Below are positions 37,190 through 51,399 of a DNA stretch of 64,000 nt, one piece after another; within the stretch, counting starts at the first letter, position 1, and the number at the start of each line of letters is the position of its first letter. A program made the translations under genes and the position numbers. Under the pieces are notes generated by a model. That model worked only from the letters and a program-made list of their open reading frames with translations, did no database searches and had not been told where the DNA came from. Source of the DNA: Hydra vulgaris (Eukaryota > Cnidaria > Hydrozoa > Anthoathecata > Hydridae); contig NC_088920.1 in assembly GCF_038396675.1 (NCBI RefSeq), positions 69,515,001 through 69,579,000 of the forward strand, given 5' to 3'.

Positions 37190-38140
37190 TAATGATGGTT
37201 TGGCATGAGCAAACCTTATTGGAAGTTTGGCATGAGTCACCTTATTGGAAGCATTATTCCGCATTTTTTTGAATTTCTTTTTATTATTTGTTACTCCACC
37301 AGCCTTTCAAAGAATTCCTTTAACTATTGCCCAAAAATCTTCAATCTTTCGCTCTTTAAGACAATTTGAAGGATTCGCATCTTCAGGAACAATGATTAGA
37401 TTATTATCTTTGCAACACTGTAGAGCTTTTTAGAGAATAGTGAACAGCGGTAAAATCTGGCCAATGGAAACATTGGCATTTGAGTTTTATCGAAATGGCA
37501 AAAGCCTTTTTTGGAGGCTTTCTATGATGTAGAGATCGATGGTCAAGGTCTTCTTAGTGACAAAATAAGAGGACTGCATAACTCATCCACAAATCGCTTG
37601 CCACACAAGGAACTTGGAAGCAAGTTTTTCTTGTCGAATATATTTAAATTGATCATTGACATGTTTATCTTTTTTTCTCATTTTAAATTGTTGACCAGGA
37701 AGTTGTGAAAAATCCGTCCAGCAATATGTTTCGTCATCTTCAATTATGCATATGCTTTTATCCGCCATTACTTTAACCAACTTCTTTGTGCGTTGAATTT
37801 GTTTAACTTCATCATTTAAGCTTCTCTTACGTGTATTTTTTTATAAAATGCTTTAATTCCAGTTTTTTTAAGTATTTTTTTGATATAAGAACGCAAAGTC
37901 TTGAATTTTCTTACTAGATCTCATTGGTTTCACTCATTGGTTCGGATTTCTCGCTATTGAATTAAGAATTACTTTTCCCTTTTTGGAATTATGAAATGTT
38001 ATCTTTCTTCCACTTCCAGTTTTTCTTTCGAAACTTTGATTAGTCTTGAACTTGGTTACAATATCAATGACGAATTAAACTTGTTTGCAATATCGACGAT
38101 GACTGTAGATTTTGGGACATTGGTACGTTTAGCAGTCAAG
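37190..38140 (-). pseudogene. maT/mariner-type transposase relic, second subgroup
   Basis: The minus-strand frame 37583-37780 reads IIEDDETYCWTDFSQLPGQQ then KLASKFLVWQAICG. This is the first catalytic aspartate block (DDETY) and the WQAIC block of mariner-superfamily transposases. Downstream (about 37480-37190) frames give FHWPDFTAVHYS, where FWPDLAxxHY carries the second aspartate, then degraded equivalents of the NPPNxPELRPIExxW block. Upstream sequence to 38140 contains the N-terminal helix-turn-helix remains (KQYEIAGFLK-like). It has many stops. The PGQQF motif distinguishes it from the relic at 24-25 kb. Confidence 0.85.
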
Positions 38141-38219
38141 CAATATGAAATCGCTGGATTTTTGAAATAAAAATTAACTTTTTTTTTTCAAATATCCAGC
38201 AATTTCATATTGCTTGACT
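38134..38219. repeat. Imperfect inverted duplication of the mariner N-terminal coding segment
   Basis: agtcaagcaatatgaaat and the following cgctggatttttgaaa are mirrored as tttcaaatatccagcaattt then catattgcttgact, with a spacer of about 18 bases. The duplicated text encodes the start of the mariner transposase. Confidence 0.8.
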
Positions 38220-38221
38220 TT

Positions 38222-39500
38222 TGAAAAAAAAGTGATGTAAAAAAAAAGTGAGTTTTCAAAAAAATAACTTTTTTTCGCACCCTAATTTGTTTCCGAAAAA
38301 TTTTGCAGATCATTGATTTGTAAAGAAAAGTTTATCAACACAATTAAAGTTAAAGAAGTAACGTTTAATTAAAAAAAATAAAATACAAAAAAGCATTTGT
38401 GGTTTTAGAGAAATCTTAATTTAAAGTTGAGCAGATTTTTCCGTGTCCACACAATAATTATGATATATATTATCAATCAATCCTTCGAGTGGACTATCGT
38501 CAGGGCCAAATACCTAGCAGACAAATAAGATGACCGCACAAGTAAATACAGTAAGCATCTCGTAGAGCTGGTCTTAACGGATATCAACTTCCTAGTGATC
38601 TTCGACTACTTACTGATAATCCATAAACTCATTTTATGTCTAGATCAAGGAGTGCACGTATGTATTACTATGGGAATTAGTATAAGCCATTAAAGCACCC
38701 AATTCAACAATGCCTTCAAGCGTTCTTGAAATGATGATCACCTTAAAACACATAGTAAGTATTGCCTTGGTAAAGGGAATAATCACAAAGAACAGTGATG
38801 CTATAAGCCGGTAAAAATGTATTTAAATTTGCAAGCTGTTATACGCATATGCAAATTTCTTATATTATTTATGCTGACTTTAATTCTCTTAAAATGTCAA
38901 CCTTTAAAATATCTATACCTATTAAACACTTTCAAGACAATCCGTAGAAAAGCTTTCTTTGCCTGATCAAAAACAGGTTCCATGTAGCTACTGCTATGTG
39001 AAGGTTAAAACGAGTAACAAGGTGAGGCTTCCTTTTTTTTTTCTTTCTTTTTTACAAAATAAAACAGAAGTCTCATAGGAGCACTACTTAACAAACGTTG
39101 AATCCGAGTTATTAGCAGTTTATAAGGTCTTTGTCAATTCAGAATATATTATTATGAGTGAAGTCAATCAGGTCTCAATTGCAGAAGTAAAAGACCGTCA
39201 CATCTGCGGCTCAACCCTAGGCATTCTTGTGTTATACGCGATTTAACAAAGTCTCAACCTTATACTGCGACAGTTCCTGAGTGCTCCGAAAAATCTTATT
39301 CCTCTATTTTTTTCCTCAAACATCAGTTCTTTTAATTTGCTTCCTTTATCTTGTTTTGCTTATTCATATAATTTAAAAATTTTTAATTCGTCTGTCAATT
39401 GCTTTCTAGCTCTATAAACTTCATCCTTTCTCTTACAGTAACTTCAAACTCTAATAGTGGTTGTTTACAGCCTTGCCTAAAGTGAAGATGTTGAAAGAAA
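38222..39500. other. Mostly unassigned sequence between PolB-like blocks
   Basis: Parts such as 38480-38780 and 39060-39300 are less AT-biased than their surroundings and may be further eroded coding sequence of the element at 39.5 kb. No motif could be confirmed. Confidence 0.35.
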
Positions 39501-39935
39501 AAAAGTGACCTATGACGTTACTATGATTACCTTACAATGAAAGCTTTTAACACGGCTTCTGAAGGCAGGATAAGCTGCATTCCTATCAGCATGAGAAACC
39601 ACACGTTCTTCAGCAATAAGTCGTCTTTCTTCAATTCTCTCCAATCAATGCATGACTCAATTGATAATCTGTCAAATAAACTTAAGCTGGAAGACTTGAA
39701 AGTAACCAAAATGAGATTAAAATATACTAAGCCTAAACTCTTATGTTGCAAGAGAACCTACCCTTATGAGTACGTTGATAGCTTCGGCAGATTTAATGAG
39801 ACTCAGCTCCCACCTTTAGAGGCTTTTTAATCTAAATTAACAAGGAATGGAAATGTTTAAGACTCTCAGCGTTTACAGCATGTTTGGAACACGCTCAACT
39901 GTAAAACCTTGGTGACATTCATGATGTACTAGCAG
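39500..39935 (+). pseudogene. Protein-primed DNA polymerase B fragment (Polinton/Maverick-like)
   Basis: The plus-strand frame 39537-39830 contains EGRISCIPIS, DSIDNLSNKLK and then CKRTYPYEYVDSFGRF with NETQLPPLEAF. After one stop, HVWNTLNCKTL follows (about 39878-39910). Family knowledge: YPYEYxDSxxRFxETxLPPxxAFYS followed by AxxVWxxFxCxTLGDYHDLYL is a conserved stretch in the exonuclease-to-polymerase region of PolB from Polinton/Maverick elements and related virus-like elements. The downstream polymerase active site is not seen, so only a fragment remains. It is broken, and the surrounding capsid or integrase genes are not recognised. Confidence 0.75.
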
Positions 39936-39939
39936 TAGG

Positions 39940-41692
<1,753 letters not shown>

Positions 41693-41699
41693 CTATAAA

Positions 41700-42480
41700 A
41701 GGCTAGACAACAGACATTAAATATAACAGTAAGAAATCGTCCAAAAATTACGCAACGCAAAATATATTTATAAACTGAAATAGATAATATTTAGCTCTTT
41801 TACTCGGCAATTTTCATTAAACTTAATGCGCTAATTTATCTAAATATTAAAACTCTGCGAGGAAAAACTTTTGAAATTTTATGTTTTATTGTATAAGTTT
41901 GCGTTACGTAACTTATGCACAATCCCTAACAACTTTTGGCACTAAATGCTGTCTAACACCTCTGCTAACTAAACCTCTTGGCTGGCAAAGTTAGCAATCT
42001 TACTTATCGCTACTTTACTTTTCTTTTTTTTTTTAAATAGATTTTTAGTAATGAAGAAGTTAGTTATATGTCGGCTAGCATTACAGCTTAGCTTTACACA
42101 CACTGCAAGTCATGACACTTGCTTGGCTAGTTTAACAACCTAGCTCTACACACTTGTCTGTGAATTATAACGCTAATAATTATTTAAAAGCAGTTATAAC
42201 AGTAGGCAAATAACAAAAACTGTTTGCATTTTCTACATTTTTTTATAAAAAAAAATTAGGTGTTTAATATTAAAACAATAATCATTTATAAATTAAGTAT
42301 ATTTGTAAATATAACATTTTTGAAAATTGTTTATTAAACCATTCAAAATTTATGCTATTTTGTTAATGCAACTTTTGGAATTTTATATGGAATTTTGGAA
42401 CAAATATTTAAACAAAAGAAAGTAAAAACGGTAAATAAAAAGTACAATTGATAATTAAAAGTATAATTAACAACTAAAAG
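41700..42480. other. AT-rich sequence, no gene seen
   Basis: Repeated tagctt/agctctacacac words occur near 42070-42160. No coding signal is recognised. Confidence 0.4.
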
Positions 42481-42483
42481 TCA

Positions 42484-44190
42484 CTAGATACATCATAAAG
42501 CTTATGCTTGCAAGCTATGAACATTTAGAAATATGAAAAACCTAAACACTATAAATTAAGAACATTAGAAAATGTAATATTGCTTGTGTAACATTTTTCA
42601 GCGACCATACCTGAGACCATACCTTGAATGGGATGTTTATAATTATAAAAAAAACTGTCAAATGCTCTAGTTCTTGAACAGGCAACATATAGTTGTCAAT
42701 GAGAAAAACAAGTTTTTTTTAGATATACACCGACTCTGTCAAATGTTTAATCTTGAATTTTGTTAATTTTCATTGAATATGCCAATCTGACAGGAAACTG
42801 ACGACGTTTCAGAACAAAAAGTACATTAGAATCTGATGGAGCTAACTGAATTCGAGGAACAAATACCCGTTTACCACCAGAAGCACCTGTCGAAACCTCT
42901 GCATCACTAAAATTATTTTGTAAAGCACAAACTTTCATTCGAGTGCCATTGCATAACCCAGTTTTGTGATCTAAATCTCTAAGTAGCATAATTACACAAC
43001 CAATTTTAAATTTTAAAAAATGAGGAGGCATACCTAAAGAAGTTAAGCTGTTCCAAAACTCAACGTGAAAGTTATTTCTTTCATTAAGGTCATCAGTCTC
43101 AATTTGATCAGCACTTAAATAAATTTTGACCTCACCCGGTAGACATTCAAGCACTTCTTCATTGATTGATAATGAATCCACATTAGTGGGTGTTAAAATG
43201 ACACGTTTAGAATAATCATTTTGTTCAGCATTTCCAAAAATCTTATTAAAAATAAAGACATTTTCTCTAATAATGCACTGATGAGGTATTTCAATGCATA
43301 CTTTAAAAGGATCCTCTTCTTTAACAGGTATTTTTCCACTACCAAGTTTTAATAGCCATTGTGAAAAGTCTCCTTCCCCATCATGTACTCATATTTTCAG
43401 TTAATGCAAACTTCTGCACCCATTGCCACTGTAAAGAACATTTTATACACGATTCTACAATTTCAGTTGGTTGTCCTCTTTTCACAACAGGCAGTATTTG
43501 CCTGAAGTTACCATCAAAAAGAATGAATTTTCCTCAAAGTGGATAGTTGTAGTTTGCAAACATCTTTTAACAACCTATCAATTGCATTTAAGGCATGTTT
43601 AGGTATAATCGATGTTTCATCAAGCAAAAACAAATAATTAGTCTGAAAAAATATCCTTGTATAGAGCTAGGGGTTAAATTACTTGTGCTGTTATCCAATA
43701 TTGGGAAAGGAAGTTTGAATAAATCATGCAATGTAGATCCATTTTGAGAAGAGTTGCTGCTATGCCAGCACATGCAGCAGTAGCAGATTTACAACCCCTA
43801 CTTATGGTTTCAGCAATCAAATAATTATACGTGAACGTTTTTCCACTACCAACTGATCCATCCATGAAAAACACTCTATAATGTTGATTTCCTACTCTTG
43901 GTTTCTCATTCAGTGCAGCAAGGATAACATTAGATACATTTAATTGATTAAAATAGAGCAACGTCCTCATTTAATTGGTTTCAATAGATGTTGAGCATTT
44001 TCATTAAAATTTTCTATATTAAATTCTAAAAACTCATCAACAGCAGGCAAATTGTAAGCAGCCAGTGTTTTACCACTTTGATTAATAATCTTTTCAATTT
44101 GACGAAGAGTAGCTTGTTCAGCTATTAGAAGTGGGACTGAGTGGTGACTGAAATCTTCCATCATAAAAGCTTTTTATGTATACCAGAGAT
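42484..44190 (-). pseudogene. Helitron: Pif1-type helicase part and candidate 3' terminus
   Basis: The minus-strand frame 43674-43970 contains FFMDGSVGSGKTFTYNYLIA, a Pif1-family Walker A motif, followed by a CKSATAACAGIAATLL segment. The 42747-43181 frame contains LGMPPHFLKFKIGCVIMLLR and LCNGTRMKV, the PPHxLxLKxGxPIMLLRN...LCNGTR region near the helicase C terminus. Near 42610-42670 the remains of a QLYVACSRxR block end the protein. Known Helitrons end in CTRR after a small hairpin and insert before T. A CTAG followed by T, preceded by an AGCTT/AAGCT stem, sits at 42484 on this strand and is a weak candidate. Stops and shifts make the copy inactive. Confidence 0.85.
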
Positions 44191-44194
44191 GTAA

Positions 44195-45850
44195 AGGATT
44201 GTCAGGTTTACAAAAGGTCAAAATAATTGTTAACAACTGTTTAATTTGCTTTGGCATTCGTATTAAAACCGCCTCAAAAAAGAATATTCTGCTATTCAGT
44301 GTCATCTTGCAACAAACCTTTCAAAGGACATGCTTCATGAAACATTTCAAAGTCAATACAACAAGAGTACGCACATTCTCCCAAGATGTTGCTCCTTTTG
44401 CTTGCAAAAATAACAACCTAAGAAAAAACAATTCTCTGGTTGGATTAACTTTATATATTCTTACAAAAAGACAAAGGAGTGGTAATATCACTTTATTACC
44501 ACCCCTTTGTCTAACCTTCTATTTACAAAGTTTATCATCAAAAACAAAGTGATAAGAAATGTCTACATATAAATATGAAGGGGCTTATTCATATTCGGAA
44601 TTTAACTTAAACCATGCCATAAGATGTGTATCACGTTGAGCAGCTCGATGTTAAGCCACTTATTCTGCTCATTCTCTAAAATACACTATGTGATTCTCAG
44701 GAAAATGAACTTTAATGCGGAAAATAGTGTGTGACATTTGACTTATGGAATACTCGAATATTCGCCTCAATGCTTTTTGCGCACTAACATAACGACAATC
44801 TAAAAAAGCGTTTACTTCGTCATGATTAATTTGTTCGTTTATTTCTATATTTTCGCCGTCATGCCCTTTGTTTAAGTACTTGCATAAATATTTAACAGCC
44901 TTTACAGACATGCAAGCTTCAACATTAATATGGGCTTGATATTTCATTGATAACCAAGGATTGTAAGGTACAACCCAATGGTTGTCTACATTGTTGCCTT
45001 AAATATTGATAACCAAGCAATTGTCACGACGCCTGTAACGCCGATAACCATTATGAACTGCAACTGTGTTGGCATAAAATTCTTTAGGATATTTTTTGTT
45101 GCATACTCCATTTATCATGCAGGGAAAATTTGGATTTAATAAACCACATGGACCATGAATCATGCAAGTTTTAATAATTTCATAAAGTTGAGGATTTACA
45201 ATCGTATCTGGAATTTCAGCAGATATTAAATTATTGATATCATGTGCTGTCTCAAGCATATCATCGTTTGCAAAATGAAGTAAAATATGAACATGTGGCA
45301 AATCACGCTTTTGAAATTTGATAACCTGAACATGGGTTACAACTTTTCCTTATACACCATTTTTTTTAAAAATATCATTTAGTAGATTACTTAATTTGAG
45401 TTTGAATACTTGGGTAGTTAAGTCAAGTCGATCATTTGCAGTCTGGCTTGGATATAAATTTTCAGTTATCTCGCGCCATTTCGGATTGCAGATAAAAGTA
45501 ATGAGAAGACCTGGTTTACTATATTTTTTAATTATAGCCATTGCATCTTTAAAGTTTTCTTTTATAGCTCAAAGATTTCCTACATAAATTGATGGCAAAA
45601 CCACTACATTCCCTGGTCTAAAATTATGATCATGTCCAAGTTTGTTATATGTTCATGTAAGGCATCATACTGCTTGCTTCTTAGCTTTCTATGGTTATTT
45701 CTGATGAAAGCAATGCGCTGGCCTTCAATTTTGACATATGCATCAATAGCATATTGCTGAAACAGTTTCTTGCCATAAAAGATTGAAAAAAAAAATTGTC
45801 TAACTAAAATTCTATAATGTAACACTGAGAAAGGGTAACATAAATTCTAA
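44195..45850 (-). pseudogene. Helitron: HUH replication-initiator (Rep) part
   Basis: The minus-strand frames read as one protein. RQFFFSIFYGKKLFQQYAID and the LRSKQYDALHEHI segment (45604-45825) come first, then KPGLLITFICNPKWREI (45350-45541). PHVHILLHF, the HUH metal-binding motif, starts the 44999-45301 frame together with HGPCGLLNPNFPCM and CNKKYPKEF. KYLCKYLNKG, the tyrosine motif, and FLDCRYVSAQKALRRIF follow in 44669-44947. This order (Helitron-like N domain, HUH, two-tyrosine motif) is diagnostic for Helitron Rep and continues directly into the helicase region. Several frameshifts occur. The plus-strand frame at 44199-44552 is its shadow. Confidence 0.9.
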
Positions 45851-45859
45851 CCAATGTAG

Positions 45860-47455
45860 CATGTCTCAGTCAGACAATAGTCTTAATTGTGATTCTAATA
45901 TTGTTTCTGATTAAAAGAGTTCAAATTTAGGATTCCGAGTGGGAAAAATAAGCCGATAAAAATAATTTATCTAATAATTGATTGACCAATAAAACCAGAC
46001 AAGGAAACAACTATTATTTAAAGAAACCTGTAAATAATGTTTTGTTTTGAGTAAGAAATAATAGTTTAAATGAATTTCGTGGAAACCTAAAAAATTAATA
46101 GTAGTAGTCATTTTTTATATATATGAATTTGTATTGGAATTTCAAGTTTAAGGACATTACTTATCTATAATATTACATTTTCCTGATATCTTAAATTGAG
46201 TATAACTCAAGGAAAAAAATTCCTAGGCTTCTTCTTTCAGACTTAGTTTCGTTTTTACCGTAATCCAAATATGAAATTTTTATTTTTTTCAACCATAAAC
46301 CACAATTGTATTATACATTTAAACCATGCTCTTTGGTAATTTAAGCAGTTTTCCATAAGAGAAATTAATATTTTATGATTCAATACAATTGTATTGAGTT
46401 AACTTGAGTTGAATTAAAGAAGAAGCGAAGAGTGGATTCAGACCATAAAGTAAGGGGAAAGGGGTAGATTTTATTTAAATTTTTTGATTTGGTGGATACA
46501 AATCATCTAGTAGGGGTAGGGGGTAAATTTAGATTTAATGGTTTATAAGCAAGCAATCACACAATTTAAAATTTGCCTTACACAATTTTTTAAAAAATAT
46601 TATTTTATTTAGACAGTCTCCCCAATTTACTTCCATTTTTAAACAATTTGCTGTGTTAAATATATAGATTTACCAAAAAAAAAACTTTTTTTAACAAACT
46701 TTTTACGATAAACTTTGCCGTTTTACAAAGATAACAATTTGATTAGGATTATTTCATTTAAATTTACTAAACCTTTTAATATAGTTTGTTTTTTAAAATC
46801 AAGTTCAAAGGAACTTTTCCCTTTTTTTTTTTTTAATTTATTTCCAATTATTTAATTTACTATGATTATTTATTCGTATTTTTTTTTGTCAAACTAAAAT
46901 TAAATTTTTGAAAGTTGAAAAAATAGCTACTTAGCTTATAGTCCAAATCTAAATGAAAATGATGCCAAACCAATAAATCAGAAGATATGCGCCAGTTTCT
47001 TAGAGTTATTTTTTATATCGGATGGGTCAAACTGTCATCTAGTTGGATGGTATTGTACAAATAGTAAAAATATGCTCTAATGAGGCTCTCTATAAATACT
47101 TTTTGGGTTAAAAGGGAAATATTGTTTTAGGTTTAATAGAAAAGGTTATCACCTGTACGCCATTAACTTCTAAAATTTCTTTGAATAAACAAAGAACATG
47201 ATAAATCACGTTAAGAACTGAAGTCAAATCTAAAAGAATGAACAAAAGCTAAACTGAGAAACAGGGAGAACTGAGAACTGAGAAGTTAAAACTGAGAAAC
47301 TTAGAAACAAGGAGACATTATAAGCAGAAGTAGAGAGAGTGAAGTAGTTGCTAAATGAAAAGACAAAAGAGACAAGACAAAAAATCTTTTTTTATATATG
47401 AATCTAATTTTTTAGGAATGAATTTTGATGAAATCTATCATGGAAACAACATATA
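45860..47455. other. AT-rich sequence, no gene seen
   Basis: A diverged short direct repeat (aagtaaggggaaaggggtaga, then ctagtaggggtagggggtaaa) lies at 46450-46535. Near 47200-47290 there are aactgagaa(a/g) repeats. No coding signal is recognised before the LINE fragment. Confidence 0.45.
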
Positions 47456-47459
47456 AACT

Positions 47460-47885
47460 CCATTGAAAAAAAATCTCAAAAACATTGGCGTAATCTTTAG
47501 AGCAAAGACGATTTTAAATTTTTTTATAAAAAGTTACCTAACCTACAGCAATATTGTATGGGCAAGTACAAATCACACTAAGTTAAGAAAACTCTATAGA
47601 AAGAAAAAACATGCAGTTAGAATTGTATTTGGAGCTGGTAAAGCTGTTCCTTGTGAACCTATTTTACGTAGACTTGGTGCCTTAAATATTCACAAACTTA
47701 ACATCCCACTAGTTTTACAGTTTACATATAAAACAAAATACGGTCTGTCTCCAAAAAGTTTAAAACTTAACCAAAAAAAAACATTTTTGTTCCTAAATCT
47801 TATTCAAAACTGAGTTCTTATTCGATTCAGAATCGTGGGCCATTTTTGTGGAAACGTTTTCCACAATAATAATGCCTTCTTTTTG
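47460..47885 (+). pseudogene. LINE reverse transcriptase, C-terminal piece
   Basis: The plus-strand frame (47463-47813) contains FFIKSYLTYSNIVWAST, LRKLYRKKKHAVRIVFGAG and RLGALNIHKLNI. A shifted frame then gives FVPKSYSKLSSYSIQNRGPF. Y(L/I)-x-YxxIVWxxT, RxKKHAVRI and the late NRGPxLW block are typical of the region after the catalytic domain in CR1/Jockey-superclade LINEs. The catalytic domain is absent. It differs from the two longer LINEs in the window and may be a third family. Confidence 0.8.
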
Positions 47886-48006
47886 CTCTGGTTATTAATT
47901 TTATTTGTAAACATATGAAGGTTGTAAAATTTCTTCAACGGCAAAATATAATGTTCAAAAAAATCTATTAAGACCTAGTTTAAAATTTCCTATAGCATTA
48001 TACCCA

Positions 48007-48138
48007 CCTCTGGGCAAGTTTGTCGATATCGGATAAGAAGGAGGTGTGAACCTTTTGCCAAATACTCTTGCGCAGTGCTACGTGATAAGTAAGAACTTCT
48101 TGGGGCACCTAAAAATAAAAAATAAAAAATAAAAAGTA
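48007..48138 (+). repeat. SINE copy with (AAAAAT)n tail
   Basis: Shares gggcaagttt, atcggataagaaggaggtgtgaac, then cagtgctacgtgataag and cttggggcacctaaa with the SINE at 23455. It ends in aaaaataaaaaataaaaaat, a simple tail typical of retroposition. The tRNA-like left end is not present. Confidence 0.75.
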
Positions 48139-48452
48139 GGTAGTAACAATAAATGCAGAGGTGGGGAAAAGCCCCACCCCTGATCTGTTGCTACTGTTTA
48201 CTTCATTATTTTAAAGTAGATAAATTTTTAGCTTTTGGGTAACAAAAAATAAATACAATTTGTCTAATATAAATAATAATTACATAGCTATGGCAAAAAA
48301 AGGACAATATTTGAATGGGTCATTTCAAAAGTACTATAAAGCAAAATAAGTAACTTTTGTTTGTTCCATAGAATAACACCACAACTCAGTGTCTTAAGGT
48401 AATTCTAAAATCAACTGTAATTCCCAGAGGTATTTGCCAGAGGTGGCAAAAT

Positions 48453-48532
48453 TTGCCACCACTGGGCAAGTTTTGCGACATCGGTTAGGAAGGAGGCGTG
48501 AAGACCGTAAGGACGTCTTGGGGCACCTAAAT
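48453..48532 (+). repeat. SINE copy with internal deletion
   Basis: Contains ccactgggcaagttt, acatcggttaggaaggaggc, then gaagaccgtaagga and cttggggcacctaaa. The segment between gtgaa and gaccgt is missing relative to the longer copies, so the two conserved blocks are joined directly. Confidence 0.75.
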
Positions 48533-48869
48533 AGAGGTGAAAAAAACTATATTCCAACTGATAGACTATTAAATTCCTTCTCCAGGCCAAAGTCAAGATG
48601 AAGATTTGTTAAGGTTATGCCAAAAAAAAAATAACTTTAATCTTTTTTATTTGAAAAAGTAAATGCAATATATTTAATACCACTAAGGACTAATCTAACA
48701 TGTTTACTTAAAATTAGTTTTTATGCTTAAAAATAAGTTAGTAAACAACAAAAGTTGTTAAGATCATCTTGCCCATGTCTCTCCTACAATATTATTATTT
48801 TTCTTTCAAGATAATACATAAAAATAAGTGTTTGATAATTGTTTAGTTGAAAAACATTTGGATATTATT

Positions 48870-49295
48870 TTTGAATAGATCTTTAAAATGGGTAAATCAA
48901 CCTGGATTCAAAATAATTCTGACCGCACGTTTTTGTCTACTTAGAACTTTTTTAATCTTAAATATATTAGAGCTGCACCAAGAGATATTAGCATAGTTTT
49001 AGTCTATTTAAAAAGTGTATTTTGTTTTAATTGTATCGAAGTTAATTTTTCTTAAACCATTCCGTTAGATTTAAAAACTCTTTGCCAACTATTATATATA
49101 CATTTGGAAAACCAAAGAGTTGACTAAACATAATTCGCTCTAATATTTTAGAGAAACAAAGGAGATTTGAAATTGGTCTTAAATTTACAGGATTCCAAAA
49201 AAGGTTTAACTCTAGGATTACAACTAATTTAACGTTTGTTTTTAAAGTATATCCTTTCTTAAAAATCTTCAGAATATTTACGTTGTATTCAGATA
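48870..49295 (-). pseudogene. LINE reverse transcriptase fragment (N-terminal RT block)
   Basis: Near 49190-49120 the minus strand reads NLRPISNLLCFSKILERIM, the NxRPIS-x-L...SKxLERxx block that opens LINE reverse transcriptase domains. Flanking stretches are eroded. It could be another piece of one of the families already listed. Confidence 0.7.
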
Positions 49296-49299
49296 GAAA

Positions 49300-50435
49300 A
49301 TAGTAACCAACTCAGGTAAAAAGAAAATAATCGTGCTCAATCAATTACAATTAGCAGTTTATACTTATTAATAACAAATCTTGACAACCATTAACAACTA
49401 ACTTATCTAATTAAATAATAGTTTGATAATTTCCAATGATAAATAAATAATAATAAATAAATAAGTTCAAAGATTGCGCAGTATTGGTTATGAGGAGGAT
49501 TGAAAGTTTTTTTCTTTTTTTTTTTGTTTAAAAAAAATGGATAAAACTACAAAAGAAAGATGCATCAGAAAAATGTCGCAAAGTAATAACACAGTGTGCT
49601 AAGAGACCACGAGGTTTTATGTCGACTCAATCAAATGAAAAATTTTTTATTCAAGAGTAATTGTCTTATTTGTCTTAATTATTAAATTAAATTAATTCAC
49701 AAAACTTCATAAAAAGTACATTAAAAGAAAGGCGACATATTGAATACTGCTTGGGATGATATCAAACAACTTTATTACCTTTATTTTATTACACCGCTTT
49801 CCCCAATACAAACGCTACGCTATAAACAACTACAAACGCTGCCTAACTTTTCTTATTATAAGTAACCTACTTTATTTAAAAAATCAATATTGTAAACGTC
49901 AACTTTTCTTGACCTCCCCCTGTCAATAATTGTCAAAACGTTTCAGACCTCCTCCTCCCCATTTTGTCGACATTATTAATCGACATTCCCTAATCAAAAT
50001 ATCTTCATCAATGAAGCTTTTACGTTTTATGTTTTTTAAAAGTAGATTCGAAAGCAACTTTAAAAAAATATTTTTAACAATTTCTTTCGGCTAAAAAATA
50101 AAAATAAAATATTAGGTCATCGTCTCTATGAATCTGAGCAAATTATTAATGATATACAAACGACAACCTTAAAATAAAATAAGGCATAGATAAAAAAAGT
50201 ATACTGAGTAACAAAAACCAATACTAAATACATTTTGATAATTATTAAACCATGACTAAAATAAAATCTTATGCAGAAACAATCTCAACGTTTCAATGTG
50301 TTAGGTATTTTTCTCTTTTGTTTGAAATTTATTATTTACCAAATTTTTTTATTTTAAACGTATACGTATTTTAATGATTATTTTTTTATATTGTACTTGT
50401 TTTTTTAATACTGCACTATTTAATTTGCAATGATT
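49300..50435. other. AT-rich sequence, no gene seen
   Basis: No frame above background and no recognised repeat apart from short poly-T and poly-A runs. Confidence 0.4.
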
Positions 50436-50439
50436 AAAA

Positions 50440-50515
50440 AGAAGATTTTGTAATTAAGATTTGTGCCGTAAGAAATTATTTTCTTACCGCACAAATCTTA
50501 ATTACAAAATCTTCT
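50440..50515. repeat. Near-perfect inverted duplication, ~35-bp arms
   Basis: agaagattttgtaattaaga then tttgtgccgtaagaaa is mirrored as ttttcttaccgcacaaatct then taattacaaaatcttct, with one mismatch (gccg versus gcgg) and a loop of only a few bases. Confidence 0.9.
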
Positions 50516-50519
50516 ATTT

Positions 50520-51395
50520 TCCGAGAAATCGTTTCTGTTTCTAGAAAATAGTTCCTGAAGAAATAGTTTCAGTTTTTGAGAAATCGTTCATTAAAATGAT
50601 GTTTTAATGAACGTTCGGAATTTCAAACCAATTGCTTGGTATCATAAAATTAAATTATTTATAAAACAATTAAAAAAATTGTTACAAATGATTTAACTTT
50701 TTAGTTGAGCTTCTAATGCTTAACATGTTTTATGAGCTTATAAAAAATGATGTTAATCAAAGTAAAGTAAAATTAGGAATTTAGTTCAAATAAAGGAAAT
50801 ACTGTTTACTGTATGCTATTTTTGTAAATATTACTTTTTTAATAGTACAATTGCCATATATTACTGATGTACAGTACTTAATGTTTATTCCATATATCAC
50901 TAATGTATTCCATATATCACTATATATCACTAATGTACAATAACACATTATTTTGATGTAAATACAGTTACACTGTAAGCAATCGGATACAAAATCAAAG
51001 TTTTTAAAATGATAACATCGTGTAGAGATAGAGTAGTTACAAAATAAAATGCAGAAGGATGGTTTTAAAAAACCTTATGAACAGCATATAAATATTAATT
51101 TAACTTTTGTCCTAATTATCAGCAATTTGTCGTCAGTTTGTTTGAACACTAAATCTTAATTAAGTTTCAGTCAAGTAAATAATAAACTGCTAAGGTTTTA
51201 AATTTTTTGGTTCATCAGTTTCTTAACTAAGAAAATAAGCTCCATATGATGTAACTAGACAAGAATTCAGTATGATAGTAATGGTTGTATTCAATTTATG
51301 AAAGCGCATACCTTAAATAAAGTGGTCTTTATATCAAAGCAGGCTGTGTGCTATCACATCATTACTTTTACTTCGTATTTTTTTACGTCAAATTA
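50520..51395. other. AT-rich sequence with a small tandem repeat
   Basis: ccatatatcactaatgta-type words repeat three to four times at 50845-50940. No gene is recognised. Confidence 0.5.
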
Positions 51396-51399
51396 AAAT

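Noticed and set aside
44199-44552. 117-residue plus-strand protein
   Set aside because: Antisense shadow of the Helitron coding region.
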